Below are positions 17,496-26,018 of a stretch of 33,245 bases of DNA, piece after piece. A program made the translations under genes and the position numbers. The DNA comes from Solirubrobacterales bacterium (GTDB taxonomy: Bacteria > Actinomycetota > Thermoleophilia > Solirubrobacterales > Solirubrobacteraceae). Positions within the stretch are counted from its first letter, which is position 1. Each line of letters starts with the position of its first letter. Location: NCBI GenBank assembly GCA_019240655.1, contig JAFAXX010000159.1, forward strand, positions 1-33,245, read 5' to 3'. Under the pieces are notes generated by a model. It did not search any database, was not told where the DNA came from, and was given only the letters and a program-made list of their open reading frames with translations.

Positions 17496-18809
17496 ATGGC
17501 CGCCATGCCGAGTCCCAGTCCGCGGCGTTGGCTGCGGTGGGGACTCGTCGCCGTTGCGGTCCTGCTGCTCGTGGTGGGTGGAGCGGTGGCGGTCCTCCTC
17601 GCCCACTCGCCGGGCAACGTCTCCCACCCCAACGTCGAGTTCACGGCGCCGCCGACCACGGCGGCGGCGACCGCGCCGCCGGAGCGCAAGCCGATGGCGA
17701 TCGACCGCTTCGAATGGCCGCGCTACGGCTACGACAGCGCGCGCTCGCGATACTTCCGGGCCGGCGGTCGGCTGCACCCTCCGCTGAGGGTCGGGTGGAC
17801 GTTCGAGGATTACGCGCTGCTCGAGTTCCCGCCGGTGATCTACGGCAAGACGCTGTACATGGTCGACGACGACGCCTCGGCCAAGGCGATCGACAAGCGC
17901 ACCGGCCACAAGCTGTGGGAGCGGAAGCTCGGCACGCTTGCGGCGGCATCCCCGGCCCTCGGCGTCAAGCAGGGATTGGTCTTCATCCCGATTCTCTCGA
18001 TCTCCGCGCACAGCCCGGGCAATGGCGAACTGGCCGCGCTGTCGACGAAGAACGGGCATGTGGTCTGGACGCACAAGGTGCCGGCCGGGACGGAGTCCTC
18101 GCCGATCGCCTATGGCGACGCCGTGTACTTCGGCGACCAGAGCGGCGCGGTGTATTCCGTGAACGCTCGCACCGGTCACGTGAACTGGGTCTATCACGCC
18201 AGCGGGGCGGTGAAGGGTGGCCCCGCGCTCGTCGACGGCACCCTCTACTTCGGCGACTACGCAGGGCGGGCCTACGCGGTGGATGCGCACACCGGCCGGC
18301 AGGTGTGGGCCGACAGCACGAGCGGAACCCACTTCGGGTTCGGCTCCGGGAACTTCTACGCCACGCCGGCGGTCGCTTTCGGGCGGGTGTACATGGGCAA
18401 CACGGACGGCCGGGTGTACTCGTTCGCGCAGCGCACCGGAGAGCTCGCCTGGGCCACCGCAACGAGCGCCTACGTGTACTCGTCCGCCGCTGTGGCCGAC
18501 GTCCCCGGGGTCGGCCCGACTGTCTATCTGGGTTCCTACGACGGCAACTTCTATGCCTTCGATGCTCGCTCGGGTGCGATCCGCTGGACGCACGCGGCCG
18601 GCGGCCGGATCTCCGGCTCACCCACGATCGTCGGCAACGTCGTGTACTTTTCGGACCTTGGTTCGCGGAGCACAAGCGGCCTCGACCTGCGCACCGGCAG
18701 GCAGGTCTACTCCTTCCCTGACGGCGCCTTCAACCCGATCGTCGCCGATCCGGGCGCGATGTACCTGAGCGGTTATTCGAAGCTGTATCAATTGCTTCCA
18801 AAGCGTTAG
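17496..18809 (+). CDS. Membrane-anchored PQQ-type beta-propeller protein
   Basis: A 437-residue protein. An Arg-rich N-terminus precedes one strong transmembrane helix (about 15-36), then a Pro/Thr/Ala-rich linker and an extracytoplasmic domain of repeated blades. Each blade has the pattern V-Y-x-G/V-D-x-x-x-x-x-A-x-D-x-x-T-G-x-x-x-W, for example YSVNARTGHVNWVY, YAVDAHTGRQVWAD, YSFAQRTGELAWAT and YAFDARSGAIRWTH. At least six blades can be counted, as in PQQ-repeat/BamB-like propellers. No PQQ-enzyme catalytic residues are evident, so a scaffold or sensor role outside the membrane is more likely than dehydrogenase activity. It is divergent from the pcnB-like gene with start codons nearly overlapping. 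ATG 17505 is an alternative start. Confidence 0.85.
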   Translation: MAAMPSPSPRRWLRWGLVAVAVLLLVVGGAVAVLLAHSPGNVSHPNVEFTAPPTTAAATAPPERKPMAIDRFEWPRYGYDSARSRYFRAGGRLHPPLRVGWTFEDYALLEFPPVIYGKTLYMVDDDASAKAIDKRTGHKLWERKLGTLAAASPALGVKQGLVFIPILSISAHSPGNGELAALSTKNGHVVWTHKVPAGTESSPIAYGDAVYFGDQSGAVYSVNARTGHVNWVYHASGAVKGGPALVDGTLYFGDYAGRAYAVDAHTGRQVWADSTSGTHFGFGSGNFYATPAVAFGRVYMGNTDGRVYSFAQRTGELAWATATSAYVYSSAAVADVPGVGPTVYLGSYDGNFYAFDARSGAIRWTHAAGGRISGSPTIVGNVVYFSDLGSRSTSGLDLRTGRQVYSFPDGAFNPIVADPGAMYLSGYSKLYQLLPKR

Positions 18810-18823
18810 GGGTCGGTTGTCAG

Positions 18824-18835
18824 GAACGTATGTTC
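18824..18835 (+). promoter_or_regulatory. SOS box (predicted LexA operator)
   Basis: GAACGTATGTTC matches the actinobacterial LexA core GAAC-N4-GTTC exactly, including purine/pyrimidine choices in the spacer. It lies 28 bases before the ATG of the small zinc-finger gene and covers where a -35 would be for the TATGCT hexamer at 18849, so bound LexA would block that promoter. LexA recognition in this organism is assumed from other actinobacteria. Confidence 0.65.
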
Positions 18836-18845
18836 GGCCGATTGT

Positions 18846-18854
18846 TGCTATGCT
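18846..18854 (+). promoter_or_regulatory. Extended -10 element of the small zinc-finger gene
   Basis: TGCTATGCT is a TGN-extended -10. Transcription would start about 6-9 bases later, at or just before the ATG at 18864, giving a leaderless or near-leaderless mRNA, in line with the absence of a ribosome binding site. Confidence 0.45.
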
Positions 18855-18863
18855 TTTGGGTGT

Positions 18864-19112
18864 ATGCGTTGTCGTAGTGGAAGTCACTGCCAGCAGCCGG
18901 CGGCCCCAGGTCGTCGGTTCTGTTTGGACCACGCAGCGGAGCTCGATCGCATGCGCGAGGAGCTGAAGGATGCCGCCGCGGCGCGGATCGGTCGCGGTCG
19001 GCCCAAGCGGTCGTCCACCTGCTGCCGTCCTGGGTGCTACGAGCCTCGCGTCCCCCCCGCCGCGTACTGCGATGCGTGCGCCGCGGCCGGGTACGTCGAA
19101 GAGGCCGCTTAG
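18864..19112 (+). CDS. Small SOS-box-preceded protein: two zinc-finger-like modules around an AT-hook-like core
   Basis: An 82-residue protein not matched to any named family. Module 1 is Cys3-x5-Cys9-x10-Cys20-x2-His23; module 2 is Cys53/54, Cys58-x10-Cys69-x2-Cys72. The matching spacing (x10 then x2) suggests an internally duplicated zinc-binding knuckle. Between them lies a helical, charged segment (ELDRMREELKDAAAARI) and GRGRPKRSS, which contains the RGRP core of AT-hook DNA-binding motifs. Codon use is normal for this genome. The SOS box 28 bases upstream suggests DNA-damage induction. A DNA- or nucleoid-binding role is inference from the motifs. It lies between the beta-propeller gene and the convergent tetR gene. 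Confidence 0.7.
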   Translation: MRCRSGSHCQQPAAPGRRFCLDHAAELDRMREELKDAAAARIGRGRPKRSSTCCRPGCYEPRVPPAAYCDACAAAGYVEEAA

Positions 19113-19203
19113 CTCTCCCGCGCTGGCCGCTCAAACATAGGTCGAAACCTTCCCGAGTGCCGGGTACTCGCCGCTGCCGCGCTGGGGCGTGGCGCCTTGG
19201 CCG

Positions 19204-19791
19204 CTAGCTCGTCAGGCTGAGAAGCAGCTGGCGGGCGGTGGCGGTGAACCGGGTGAGATCGCCGTAGGGGCGCGCGACCAGCATGGCTCCCTCGAGCGTG
19301 CCGAGGATCGTCTGCGCCACATCGTCCCTTGAGCCTGAGAAAGCGAGCGTTCCTTCCTTCTCGCCCTCGGCGAGAACGTGCGTGAGCCAGGTTTGGTTGT
19401 CGTCGAAGAAGCGGAGGACCGCCGCGCGCATCGACTCGGGAAGGGTCTCGTACTCGGCCGCGAGGACTCCGCACATGCACATCCGCTTGCCCTCGAGGAC
19501 GTCGGCGTACAGGCCCGTGTACGCCTCGAGCTTGGCCGGGGCGTCGGGCAGGGCGCTATCGATCCGGCTCAGTGCTTGTGCGAATCGCTCGCCGTAGCGC
19601 GTGATCAGCGCCAGCCCGAGCTCGGCCTTGCCGGGAAAGTGGTAGTGCAGGCTCGCCTTGGTGATCCTGAGCTCGGAGGCGATGTCGGCGTAGCTGAAAT
19701 TGGTGAAGCCGCGGGTCTGGACGAGGCGCTCAGCGATGTCGAGGATCCGCTCCGCGGTTGGTCGCTCATCTTTATGGGGGGCAACAGTCAT
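19204..19791 (-). CDS. TetR-family transcriptional regulator
   Basis: A 195-residue repressor-type protein. The N-terminal helix-turn-helix is clear (ERILDIAERLVQTRGFTNFS, YADIASELRITKASLHYHF, GKAELG; about 14-62). The C-terminal ligand-binding domain is helical and carries CMCGVLAAEYETLP, which resembles the TetR_C family regulating small-molecule detoxification genes. An in-frame TTG precedes the ATG at 19791; the ATG is preferred. It is divergently oriented to the SnoaL-like gene, and the 138-base gap holds two related palindromes that are probably its operators, so autoregulation and control of the neighbour are expected. The effector is unknown. Confidence 0.9.
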   Translation of the reverse strand: MTVAPHKDERPTAERILDIAERLVQTRGFTNFSYADIASELRITKASLHYHFPGKAELGLALITRYGERFAQALSRIDSALPDAPAKLEAYTGLYADVLEGKRMCMCGVLAAEYETLPESMRAAVLRFFDDNQTWLTHVLAEGEKEGTLAFSGSRDDVAQTILGTLEGAMLVARPYGDLTRFTATARQLLLSLTS

Positions 19792-19816
19792 CAACAGATC
19801 TTTCGCGCGTGGACTC

Positions 19817-19845
19817 TTGACAGCTTACCTACTAGGAGATAAGGT
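19817..19845 (+). promoter_or_regulatory. Sigma70-type promoter of the SnoaL-like gene
   Basis: TTGACA (19817-19822) is separated by exactly 17 bases from TAAGGT (19840-19845). The spacer contains the first TetR palindrome, the classic position for repression. Transcription would begin near 19852, giving a leader of about 78 bases that carries the second palindrome. Confidence 0.65.
19824..19843. promoter_or_regulatory. TetR operator 1
   Basis: A 20-base imperfect palindrome with 8 of 10 symmetric pairs (outer arms CTTA and TAAG). It shares the TACCTACTAG core with the palindrome at 19861-19882 and sits between the -35 and -10 hexamers of the SnoaL-like gene's promoter. Confidence 0.65.
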
Positions 19846-19860
19846 CGCATCACATAGCGT

Positions 19861-19882
19861 CTCTACCTACTAGCAGGTAGAG
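19861..19882. promoter_or_regulatory. TetR operator 2
   Basis: A 22-base palindrome with perfect 8-base arms CTCTACCT and AGGTAGAG and 10 of 11 symmetric pairs overall. Its TACCTACTAG core matches operator 1. The two centres are 38 bases apart. Confidence 0.65.
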
Positions 19883-19929
19883 GAGGGGGAACGCCTCCCG
19901 GGCGCTTCCACAGTCCAACAGGAGGGGCC

Positions 19930-20298
19930 ATGAGCGCCACCACCAGCGCGACGTTCGACCTCGATCGCTTCACGCGGGCGGCCGAGGCACGCGACGCTGC
20001 GACACAGCTCTCGATGTACGGGCCGGAGGCGACGGTCACGATCGCCAACAAGCTCTCGCAGCCGCGGACCCCGCGGGTCCTGCGCGGTCGAGAGGAGATC
20101 AAAGCCTGGCTGGAGGACATGTACGGCCGTGACATGACCCACAAGGTGAAGCATCGGGTCAAGGACGACACGGGCGTCGCCTACACCCAGGCGTGTCGTT
20201 ATCCCGACGGCACCAACGTCCTCTGCGCGACTGTGATCGCGCTTGCCCAGGGCGCGATCTCGAGCCAGACCGTGCTCGAGGTGTGGGACGAGTCATAG
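19930..20298 (+). CDS. SnoaL/NTF2-like domain protein
   Basis: A 122-residue single-domain protein of the cone-shaped alpha+beta NTF2-like fold. It has an N-terminal helix pair (DLDRFTRAAEARDAATQLSMY), the typical strand GPEATVTIANK, a REEIKAWLEDMYGRD helix, and a C-terminal beta sheet ending QTVLEVWDES. SnoaL-like proteins act as small isomerases or hydrolases or bind small ligands; no diagnostic catalytic residues are evident. GGAGG (19921-19925) precedes the ATG by 4 bases. Expression is probably controlled by the divergent TetR protein through the two palindromes, which hints at a small-molecule response. It runs convergent with hisF. Confidence 0.75.
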   Translation: MSATTSATFDLDRFTRAAEARDAATQLSMYGPEATVTIANKLSQPRTPRVLRGREEIKAWLEDMYGRDMTHKVKHRVKDDTGVAYTQACRYPDGTNVLCATVIALAQGAISSQTVLEVWDES

Positions 20299-20320
20299 GG
20301 CCGACCGACGGCCACATGCG

Positions 20321-20356
20321 GCGCGCGGCCTCGGCCGCCGGCTGAAGGCCGCGCGC
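20321..20356. terminator. Bidirectional hairpin between the SnoaL-like gene and hisF
   Basis: A perfect 11 bp stem (GCGCGCGGCCT with AGGCCGCGCGC) around a 14-base loop, in the 121-base gap between convergent genes. Neither side has a T-run, so termination would rest on hairpin strength. Confidence 0.5.
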
Positions 20357-20419
20357 GCACGGCAAGACCCTTGGCGAAGATCGCCGCGACGCTGAATGCC
20401 GCGCCGTCGTGCTCTGGCC

Positions 20420-21187
<768 letters not shown>

Positions 21188-21189
21188 TT

Positions 21190-21921
21190 CTACGCACCTC
21201 GGTCGAGCATCCGCTGCCCCTGATCGATCGTGAACCGCGCCTCGTAGAGCGCCTTGCCGACGATCACGCCGCTCAGGTTCACCTGCCGCAGCGCGGCCAG
21301 CGCCCCGAGGTCCTCGAGCGAGGACACGCCACCGGAGTAGAGAAAGCCGCCCCGAACGGCGCGGGCGGCGCGCCGTGCGCCATCCAGATCCGGTCCGGTG
21401 AGCATCCCGTCGCGCTCGATGCTGGAGTACACGAACCGCCGCACGCCGCGCGCGCCCATTTGCTCGAACACCGACTCGACCGGAATCTTCGTCTGCTCAA
21501 TCCAGCCCGACGCGGCCAGGAGACCGTCGCGCGCATCCACTGAGACGACCACGCGGTCGCCCAACTCTGCGACCACGGCGTCGAGAAAGTCGACGTCACG
21601 GTAGGCGGCGGTTCCGAGCACCACGCGGGCGGCGCCCGCGCCGATCGCCTCGCGGACCGCCTCGAGCGAGCGCAGGCCACCCCCGAGCTGGATCGGGATC
21701 GGGACCTCGGCGGTGATCCGGCGAATCTGCTCGAGGTTCTTCGGCGTCCCGTCGCGGGCGCCGTCGAGATCGACGACGTGCAGCGCGCGCGCCCCGGCGG
21801 CGGCCCAGCGCCGCCCGGCCTCGAGCGGGTCGGCGTCGTAGACGGTCTGGTCGGCGAACGAGCCCCTCGCCAGCCGCACCGCCTTGCCGTCGAGGATGTC
21901 GATCGCCGGCAGCAGGATCAT
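21190..21921 (-). CDS. hisA: ProFAR isomerase (HisA)
   Basis: A 243-residue TIM barrel that isomerises ProFAR to [22 protein letters not shown] at the N-terminus carries the catalytic base Asp8, and VSVDARDG the acid Asp. The phosphate loops QLGGGLRS and YSGGVSS are present. In many actinobacteria this protein is the bifunctional HisA/TrpF (PriA), and that possibility cannot be excluded from sequence reading. The ATG at 21921 overlaps the hisH stop (ATGA); a longer frame to 21945 would lie within hisH. Confidence 0.94.
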   Translation of the reverse strand: MILLPAIDILDGKAVRLARGSFADQTVYDADPLEAGRRWAAAGARALHVVDLDGARDGTPKNLEQIRRITAEVPIPIQLGGGLRSLEAVREAIGAGAARVVLGTAAYRDVDFLDAVVAELGDRVVVSVDARDGLLAASGWIEQTKIPVESVFEQMGARGVRRFVYSSIERDGMLTGPDLDGARRAARAVRGGFLYSGGVSSLEDLGALAALRQVNLSGVIVGKALYEARFTIDQGQRMLDRGA

Positions 21922-22580
21922 GCTGTGGCCGCGGCGCCCGGCCATGGGGCGGCGGCCCCGGCGTCCCGGCAGGAGGCGACGAAGTTCTCGAGCAGGTGCA
22001 GGCCGGCGGCCGAGGACTTCTCCGGGTGAAACTGCACGCCGAAGACCGACCCGCGGGCGACGATCGTCGCGAAGCGCTCGCCATATTCGGTCGTACCGAT
22101 CACATCGTCCGCATCCCGCGGGCGGACGGCGAACGAGTGCACGTGGTAGAACGGGCAGCCGCCTGCCGGAAGGCCGGCGAGCAGCCGACTCGTCCTCTCG
22201 AAGCTGACCTCGTTCCAGCCGATGTGCGGCACCCGCAGGCCTCGAGCGCCCAGCTCGGTCACGGTCCCCGCGATCAGTCCGAGCCCGGCGGTCGGCACCA
22301 GCTCATCGGAGCGCTCGAAGAGCAGCTGCATGCCGAGGCACACCCCGAGAAGGGGGCGGCCCCGAGCCCCCCATTCGGCGACCAGCTCGACGAGCCGGAG
22401 CTCTCCGAGCGCGCGCATCGCCGTGGGAAAGGCGCCGACACCGGGAAGGACGAGCCCGTCGCACGCCGTCAGCTCGTCGTGGTCGTGGGTCACGCGCACC
22501 TCCGCGCCCACGCGCTCGAGCGCCTTTTGCACCGAGCGGCGGTTGCCCATGCCGTAGTCGATCAGCCCGATGCGGCTCAC
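21918..22580 (-). CDS. hisH: Imidazole glycerol phosphate synthase, glutaminase subunit
   Basis: A 220-residue class I glutamine amidotransferase that supplies ammonia to HisF. It begins SRIGLIDYGMGN, has the nucleophile Cys81 in LLGVCLGMQLL, and the His-Glu pair in FGVQFHPEKSS; PHIGWNEV is also typical. The GTG start at 22580 overlaps the hisB stop (GTGA). The C-terminus has an Ala/Pro-rich extra tail of about 12 residues. The open frame upstream of 22580 is only the shadow of hisB. Confidence 0.95.
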   Translation of the reverse strand: MSRIGLIDYGMGNRRSVQKALERVGAEVRVTHDHDELTACDGLVLPGVGAFPTAMRALGELRLVELVAEWGARGRPLLGVCLGMQLLFERSDELVPTAGLGLIAGTVTELGARGLRVPHIGWNEVSFERTSRLLAGLPAGGCPFYHVHSFAVRPRDADDVIGTTEYGERFATIVARGSVFGVQFHPEKSSAAGLHLLENFVASCRDAGAAAPWPGAAATA

Positions 22581-23176
22581 ACCAGTGTCCCCTTGGTGCT
22601 GGGGACGCCGGCCTCGCCGGCGTCCACGTCCACGGCGAGCCTCAGGGCCCGGGCCAGCGCCTTGAACGTCGCCTCGATCACGTGATGGGCGTTGCCGGTT
22701 CGCTCGACGGTCAGATGCAGGGTGAGGCGGGCGTTCGAGGCCACGGCACGGAAAAACTCGTGCGCGAGGTCGTGGCCGAATTCGCCGATCGCGCCGGGCG
22801 GCAGCTCGGCTTCGAACACGCACAACCCGCGGCCGGAGATGTCGATCACGCACGCCGCGCGCGCCTCGTCCATGGGCACGGTCGCGTACCCGTAGCGGTT
22901 GATCCCGACTCGCTCGCCGAGGGCGTGATCGAGGGCCTGGCCGATACAGATGCCCACGTCCTCGACCGTGTGATGGGCGCCGGTGTGCAGATCGCCGCGC
23001 GCGCTGACGCTGAGATCGAGCCGTCCGTGGCCGGCCAGCAGGTCGAGCATGTGGTCGAAGAACCCGACTCCGGTGTCCCGCGTCCCGGCGCCGGAGCCGT
23101 CGAGCTCGAGGGTCACTCGGACGTCGGTCTCGGTCGTGGTGCGATTGATCTCAGCCGTGCGCGACATCGCCGCCAT
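22577..23176 (-). CDS. hisB: Imidazoleglycerol-phosphate dehydratase
   Basis: A 199-residue monofunctional dehydratase, without the phosphatase domain found in enterics, that makes imidazole acetol phosphate. The manganese-binding motifs are complete: GFFDHMLDLLAGHGRLD, HHTVEDVGI, RGLCVFE, FFRAVASNARLTLHL and NAHHVIEATFKALARAL. ATGs at 23176 and 23167 are both possible; each overlaps the hisD 3' end. hisC, usually between hisD and hisB in actinobacteria, is missing here. Confidence 0.95.
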   Translation of the reverse strand: MAAMSRTAEINRTTTETDVRVTLELDGSGAGTRDTGVGFFDHMLDLLAGHGRLDLSVSARGDLHTGAHHTVEDVGICIGQALDHALGERVGINRYGYATVPMDEARAACVIDISGRGLCVFEAELPPGAIGEFGHDLAHEFFRAVASNARLTLHLTVERTGNAHHVIEATFKALARALRLAVDVDAGEAGVPSTKGTLV

Positions 23177-24431
23177 TTTCTCGTATGCGCGCCTCCATCG
23201 ACTGGGCGTGCACCTCGAAGCCCTCGGCGCGGGCCACGGGGCCGGCCATCCGCGCGAGGCGCTCGGCGCCGAGGGCGGTGATCCTCACCAGGCTGAAGCC
23301 GCGTCGGAAGTGGCGCGGGGAGAGCGCCGAAGCGAAGCGCGCGGCGCCGCCGGTGGGGAGCACGTGGTTGGAGCCGGCGATGTAGTCGCCGAACGCGGTC
23401 GCCGCCCCGGCGCCGACGAACACGCACCCGGCGTGCGTCGCCCTCAGCGCCAGCCCCTCGGCCTGCTCGCCGATCAGCTCGAGGTGCTCCGGCGCGAACG
23501 CCTGGGCAAGTTGCAGGGCCTGCTCGAGGTCGGCGACCTCGACGAGCCGCGCCGCCGCGCCGCGCTCCGGCGCGGCCGCGATCGGGGCGGCGAGCGCGTC
23601 GAGCAGCTCCGATGAGGTCGAGATCGCGATCACCAGGGTGCCCGAGCCATGCTCGGCCTGGGCCAGCAGATCGAGCGCGAGCGGCCGCGGGTCGGTCCCA
23701 GCGTCGGCGATCACCACCAGATCGCTCGGACCGGCGAAGCCGTCGATGCCGACCTGGCCGTACACCTGTCGCTTGGCCTCCTGCACGTACAGGCTGCCGG
23801 GACCGACGATGACGTCCACGGCCGCAACGGTCTCGGTCCCGTAGGCCAGCGCCGCGATCGCCTGAGCGCCGCCCATGCGGTAGACCCGGCTCGCGCCCGC
23901 CATCTGACAGGCCGCGAGGACGACCTCGTTGACCTCACTGTCCGGCCCAGGTGGCGCGCAGACGGCCACATCCGGCACTCCGGCGACCCGGGCCACGACC
24001 ACGCCCATCACGACGGTACTCGGATACGGCGCCCGGCCCCCCGGGACGTAGACCGCGGCCCGCTCGACGGCGACCTCGCGCAACGTCACCTCGTGATCGT
24101 CGAAGACCACCGCGCGTTCGTCGCGCAGCCCCGCTTCGGCGACCGCCCGGACGTTGCCGATCGCCGCCTCGAGGCCTTGGGCGATCGCCGGAGCGAGCCG
24201 TCGCCGCGCCACCTCGAGCTCCACGTCGACGACCTGCAGCGCCCGCGGCTCTGCGCCCGCGGTGTCGAACCGGCGCGTGTAGTCGATCACCGCCCGGTCG
24301 CCCTGGGTGCGCACCTGGACGATGATCTCCGTCACCGTCTCGGCGACGCTAGCGCCGGTCGGAATCAGGTCCCGCAGCGCTGCAGCCAGGCGCTGGGGAT
24401 CCCCGCTCAGGGCGATTTGCTCACACCGCAC
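23151..24431 (-). CDS. hisD: Histidinol dehydrogenase
   Basis: A 426-residue zinc enzyme that oxidises L-histidinol to histidine in two NAD-dependent steps. Motifs seen are YVPGGRAPYPSTVVM, RMGGAQAIAALAYGT, DGFAGPSDLVVIAD, LLAQAEHGSG (zinc ligand His), APEHLEL, and GSNHVLPTGGAAR with the catalytic His region. Length is normal. The start is GTG at 24431, overlapping the hisG stop by 11 bases. Confidence 0.96.
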   Translation of the reverse strand: MRCEQIALSGDPQRLAAALRDLIPTGASVAETVTEIIVQVRTQGDRAVIDYTRRFDTAGAEPRALQVVDVELEVARRRLAPAIAQGLEAAIGNVRAVAEAGLRDERAVVFDDHEVTLREVAVERAAVYVPGGRAPYPSTVVMGVVVARVAGVPDVAVCAPPGPDSEVNEVVLAACQMAGASRVYRMGGAQAIAALAYGTETVAAVDVIVGPGSLYVQEAKRQVYGQVGIDGFAGPSDLVVIADAGTDPRPLALDLLAQAEHGSGTLVIAISTSSELLDALAAPIAAAPERGAAARLVEVADLEQALQLAQAFAPEHLELIGEQAEGLALRATHAGCVFVGAGAATAFGDYIAGSNHVLPTGGAARFASALSPRHFRRGFSLVRITALGAERLARMAGPVARAEGFEVHAQSMEARIRENGGDVAHG

Positions 24432-25047
24432 CGACGCGCTCCAGCACAGCGTCGATCGCCTCTGCCTTCAGCTTGTGGGCGACGGGGTTGGCGATCAGCC
24501 GGGCACTGCAGCGCGCGATCTCTTCGCGAACGACGAGGCCGTTCTCGCGCAGTGTGGCGCCGGTCGCCGTGAGGTCGACGATGCCCTCGACCAAGCCGGC
24601 CAGGGGCGCCAGCTCGACCGAGCCCTTGACTTCAACGATTTCGGCCTGGCGACCCGTCTCGAGGAAGTGGCGCGCGGCGATCCTCGGATACTTCGTCGCG
24701 ATCCGCATCACACCGAGGCGGCGCAGCGCCTCAGCGGCGCGATCCTCGCCGGCGACGGTGGCGAGCACCATCGTGCAGTGGCCATAGCCGAGGTCCGCGA
24801 GTTCGTAGACCTCACGCTCCGATTGCTCCATGAGAACGTCCTTGCCGGTGATCCCGAGGTCGGCAGCTCCCGCCTCGACGTACGTAGGCACGTCCGAAGG
24901 GCGCATGGTGACGATGCCGGACTCCGCGAAGAGCAGCTTGCGGTCGTTCTCGCGCACCTCGGCGGTGTCGACCCCGATGCGGTCGAGCAGCCCGAGCGTC
25001 GGGGTGAACAACGCGCCGCGCGGTACGGCGATTCGCAACGCGCTCAC
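24421..25047 (-). CDS. hisG: ATP phosphoribosyltransferase, short catalytic form
   Basis: A 208-residue short-form HisG that starts histidine synthesis from ATP and PRPP. LRIAVPRGALFTPTL, the LGITGKDVLME region, RIATKYP, and the PRPP-binding loop EGIVDLTATGATLRENGL are typical. It lacks the C-terminal histidine-binding domain of long HisG, so it needs HisZ as regulatory subunit, and hisZ is indeed the gene just upstream. The GTG start at 25047 overlaps the hisZ stop (GTGA). Confidence 0.95.
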   Translation of the reverse strand: MSALRIAVPRGALFTPTLGLLDRIGVDTAEVRENDRKLLFAESGIVTMRPSDVPTYVEAGAADLGITGKDVLMEQSEREVYELADLGYGHCTMVLATVAGEDRAAEALRRLGVMRIATKYPRIAARHFLETGRQAEIVEVKGSVELAPLAGLVEGIVDLTATGATLRENGLVVREEIARCSARLIANPVAHKLKAEAIDAVLERVGAV

Positions 25048-26018
25048 CCGGAACGTCCCCGCTCTTCGCCGGCCAGCGCGATGTGTAGCCGCTCGACGTT
25101 CACGGCGAACCCGACCGCGGGCATCGGCCGTCCGAACCGGCCGAGCAGGTCGTCGTAACGGCCGCCGCTGCCGATCGAGACGCCGAGGGCCGGGTCGTAG
25201 ACCTGGAACACCGCGCCGGTGTAGTAGCCGAGGCTGCGGACGAGGCCGAGGTCGAAGATGATTCGCTCGGCGGTCTGTGGATTGAGCAGGGCATGGACCG
25301 CGCGCATCCCGGTCGCGGGGTTGCGCAGCGGATTCGGGAGGGCGTCGAGGACCTCCGGCCCTCCGCGGAGGCGCGGCACCTCGAGCAGCAGTTCGGCGTC
25401 ACCGCCGGCCAGCCCGAGCGCGGTGACCTCTCGCTGCAGACCGACGAAGTCCCCCTGTACCAGCTCGGTCAGAATGCGCTCACGCGCGGTGTCGGGCACG
25501 TGCAGCGCCTCGAGCAGGCCGGGAAAGAGCGAGGCGTCCCCGAGGCCCACCCGGTATGTCTCGAGGCCCGCGGCGTCGAGCGCCGCGCACAGCACGGTGA
25601 GCGCCTCGGCGGTTCCCTCAGGCGCCGCCGCGCCGATCAGCTCCACCCCGGCCTGGAGGAATTCGCGGGACTGGCCGCGCTGCGGGCGCACGCCGCGGTA
25701 GGCGTGGGCGAGATAGCTGAAGCGCAGCGGGGGGGCGACGTGCGAGTAGCGCGTGGCCGCCACGCGGGCAATCGGCACAGTCATGTCCGATCGCAGCACG
25801 AGCACGTTCCCGTGCTCGTCGAACACTCGGTAGGCCGGGCGGGCGGCGCGGAGATCGCCACGAGCAAGCGTGTTCTCGTACTCGAGCGCGGGGGTGTACA
25901 CCTCGCCGTAGCCGGCGGCCTCGAACACGTTGCGAATGCGGTTGGTCATCGCGCGGAGCTCCCGCATCTCGTCGGGCAGGACGTCGCGCGTGCCGCTCGG
26001 AATCCGGTCGACCACCAT
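25044..26018 (-). CDS. hisZ: ATP phosphoribosyltransferase regulatory subunit
   Basis: A 324-residue HisRS-like protein. Motif 2-type residues are seen in LRSDMTVPIARVAATR and LRFSYLAHAYRG, and motif 3-like YYTGAVFQVYDPALGVSIGSGGRYDDLLGRFG near the C-terminus, as in class II histidyl-tRNA synthetases. It is short, lacks the anticodon-binding domain, and pairs with short HisG, so it is HisZ rather than HisRS. ATG 26018 (MVVDRIPSGTRDVLPDE) is the natural start. It is the first gene of the his operon. Confidence 0.92.
   Translation of the reverse strand: MVVDRIPSGTRDVLPDEMRELRAMTNRIRNVFEAAGYGEVYTPALEYENTLARGDLRAARPAYRVFDEHGNVLVLRSDMTVPIARVAATRYSHVAPPLRFSYLAHAYRGVRPQRGQSREFLQAGVELIGAAAPEGTAEALTVLCAALDAAGLETYRVGLGDASLFPGLLEALHVPDTARERILTELVQGDFVGLQREVTALGLAGGDAELLLEVPRLRGGPEVLDALPNPLRNPATGMRAVHALLNPQTAERIIFDLGLVRSLGYYTGAVFQVYDPALGVSIGSGGRYDDLLGRFGRPMPAVGFAVNVERLHIALAGEERGRSG

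Noticed and set aside
17451..18593. 380-codon minus-strand open frame opposite the beta-propeller gene
   Set aside because: The plus strand shows repeated propeller blades; the minus product is Arg/Val/Gly-rich without a fold signature.
25044..26018. Histidyl-tRNA synthetase
   Set aside because: Too short, lacks the anticodon-binding domain, and sits directly before short-form hisG, so HisZ fits better.
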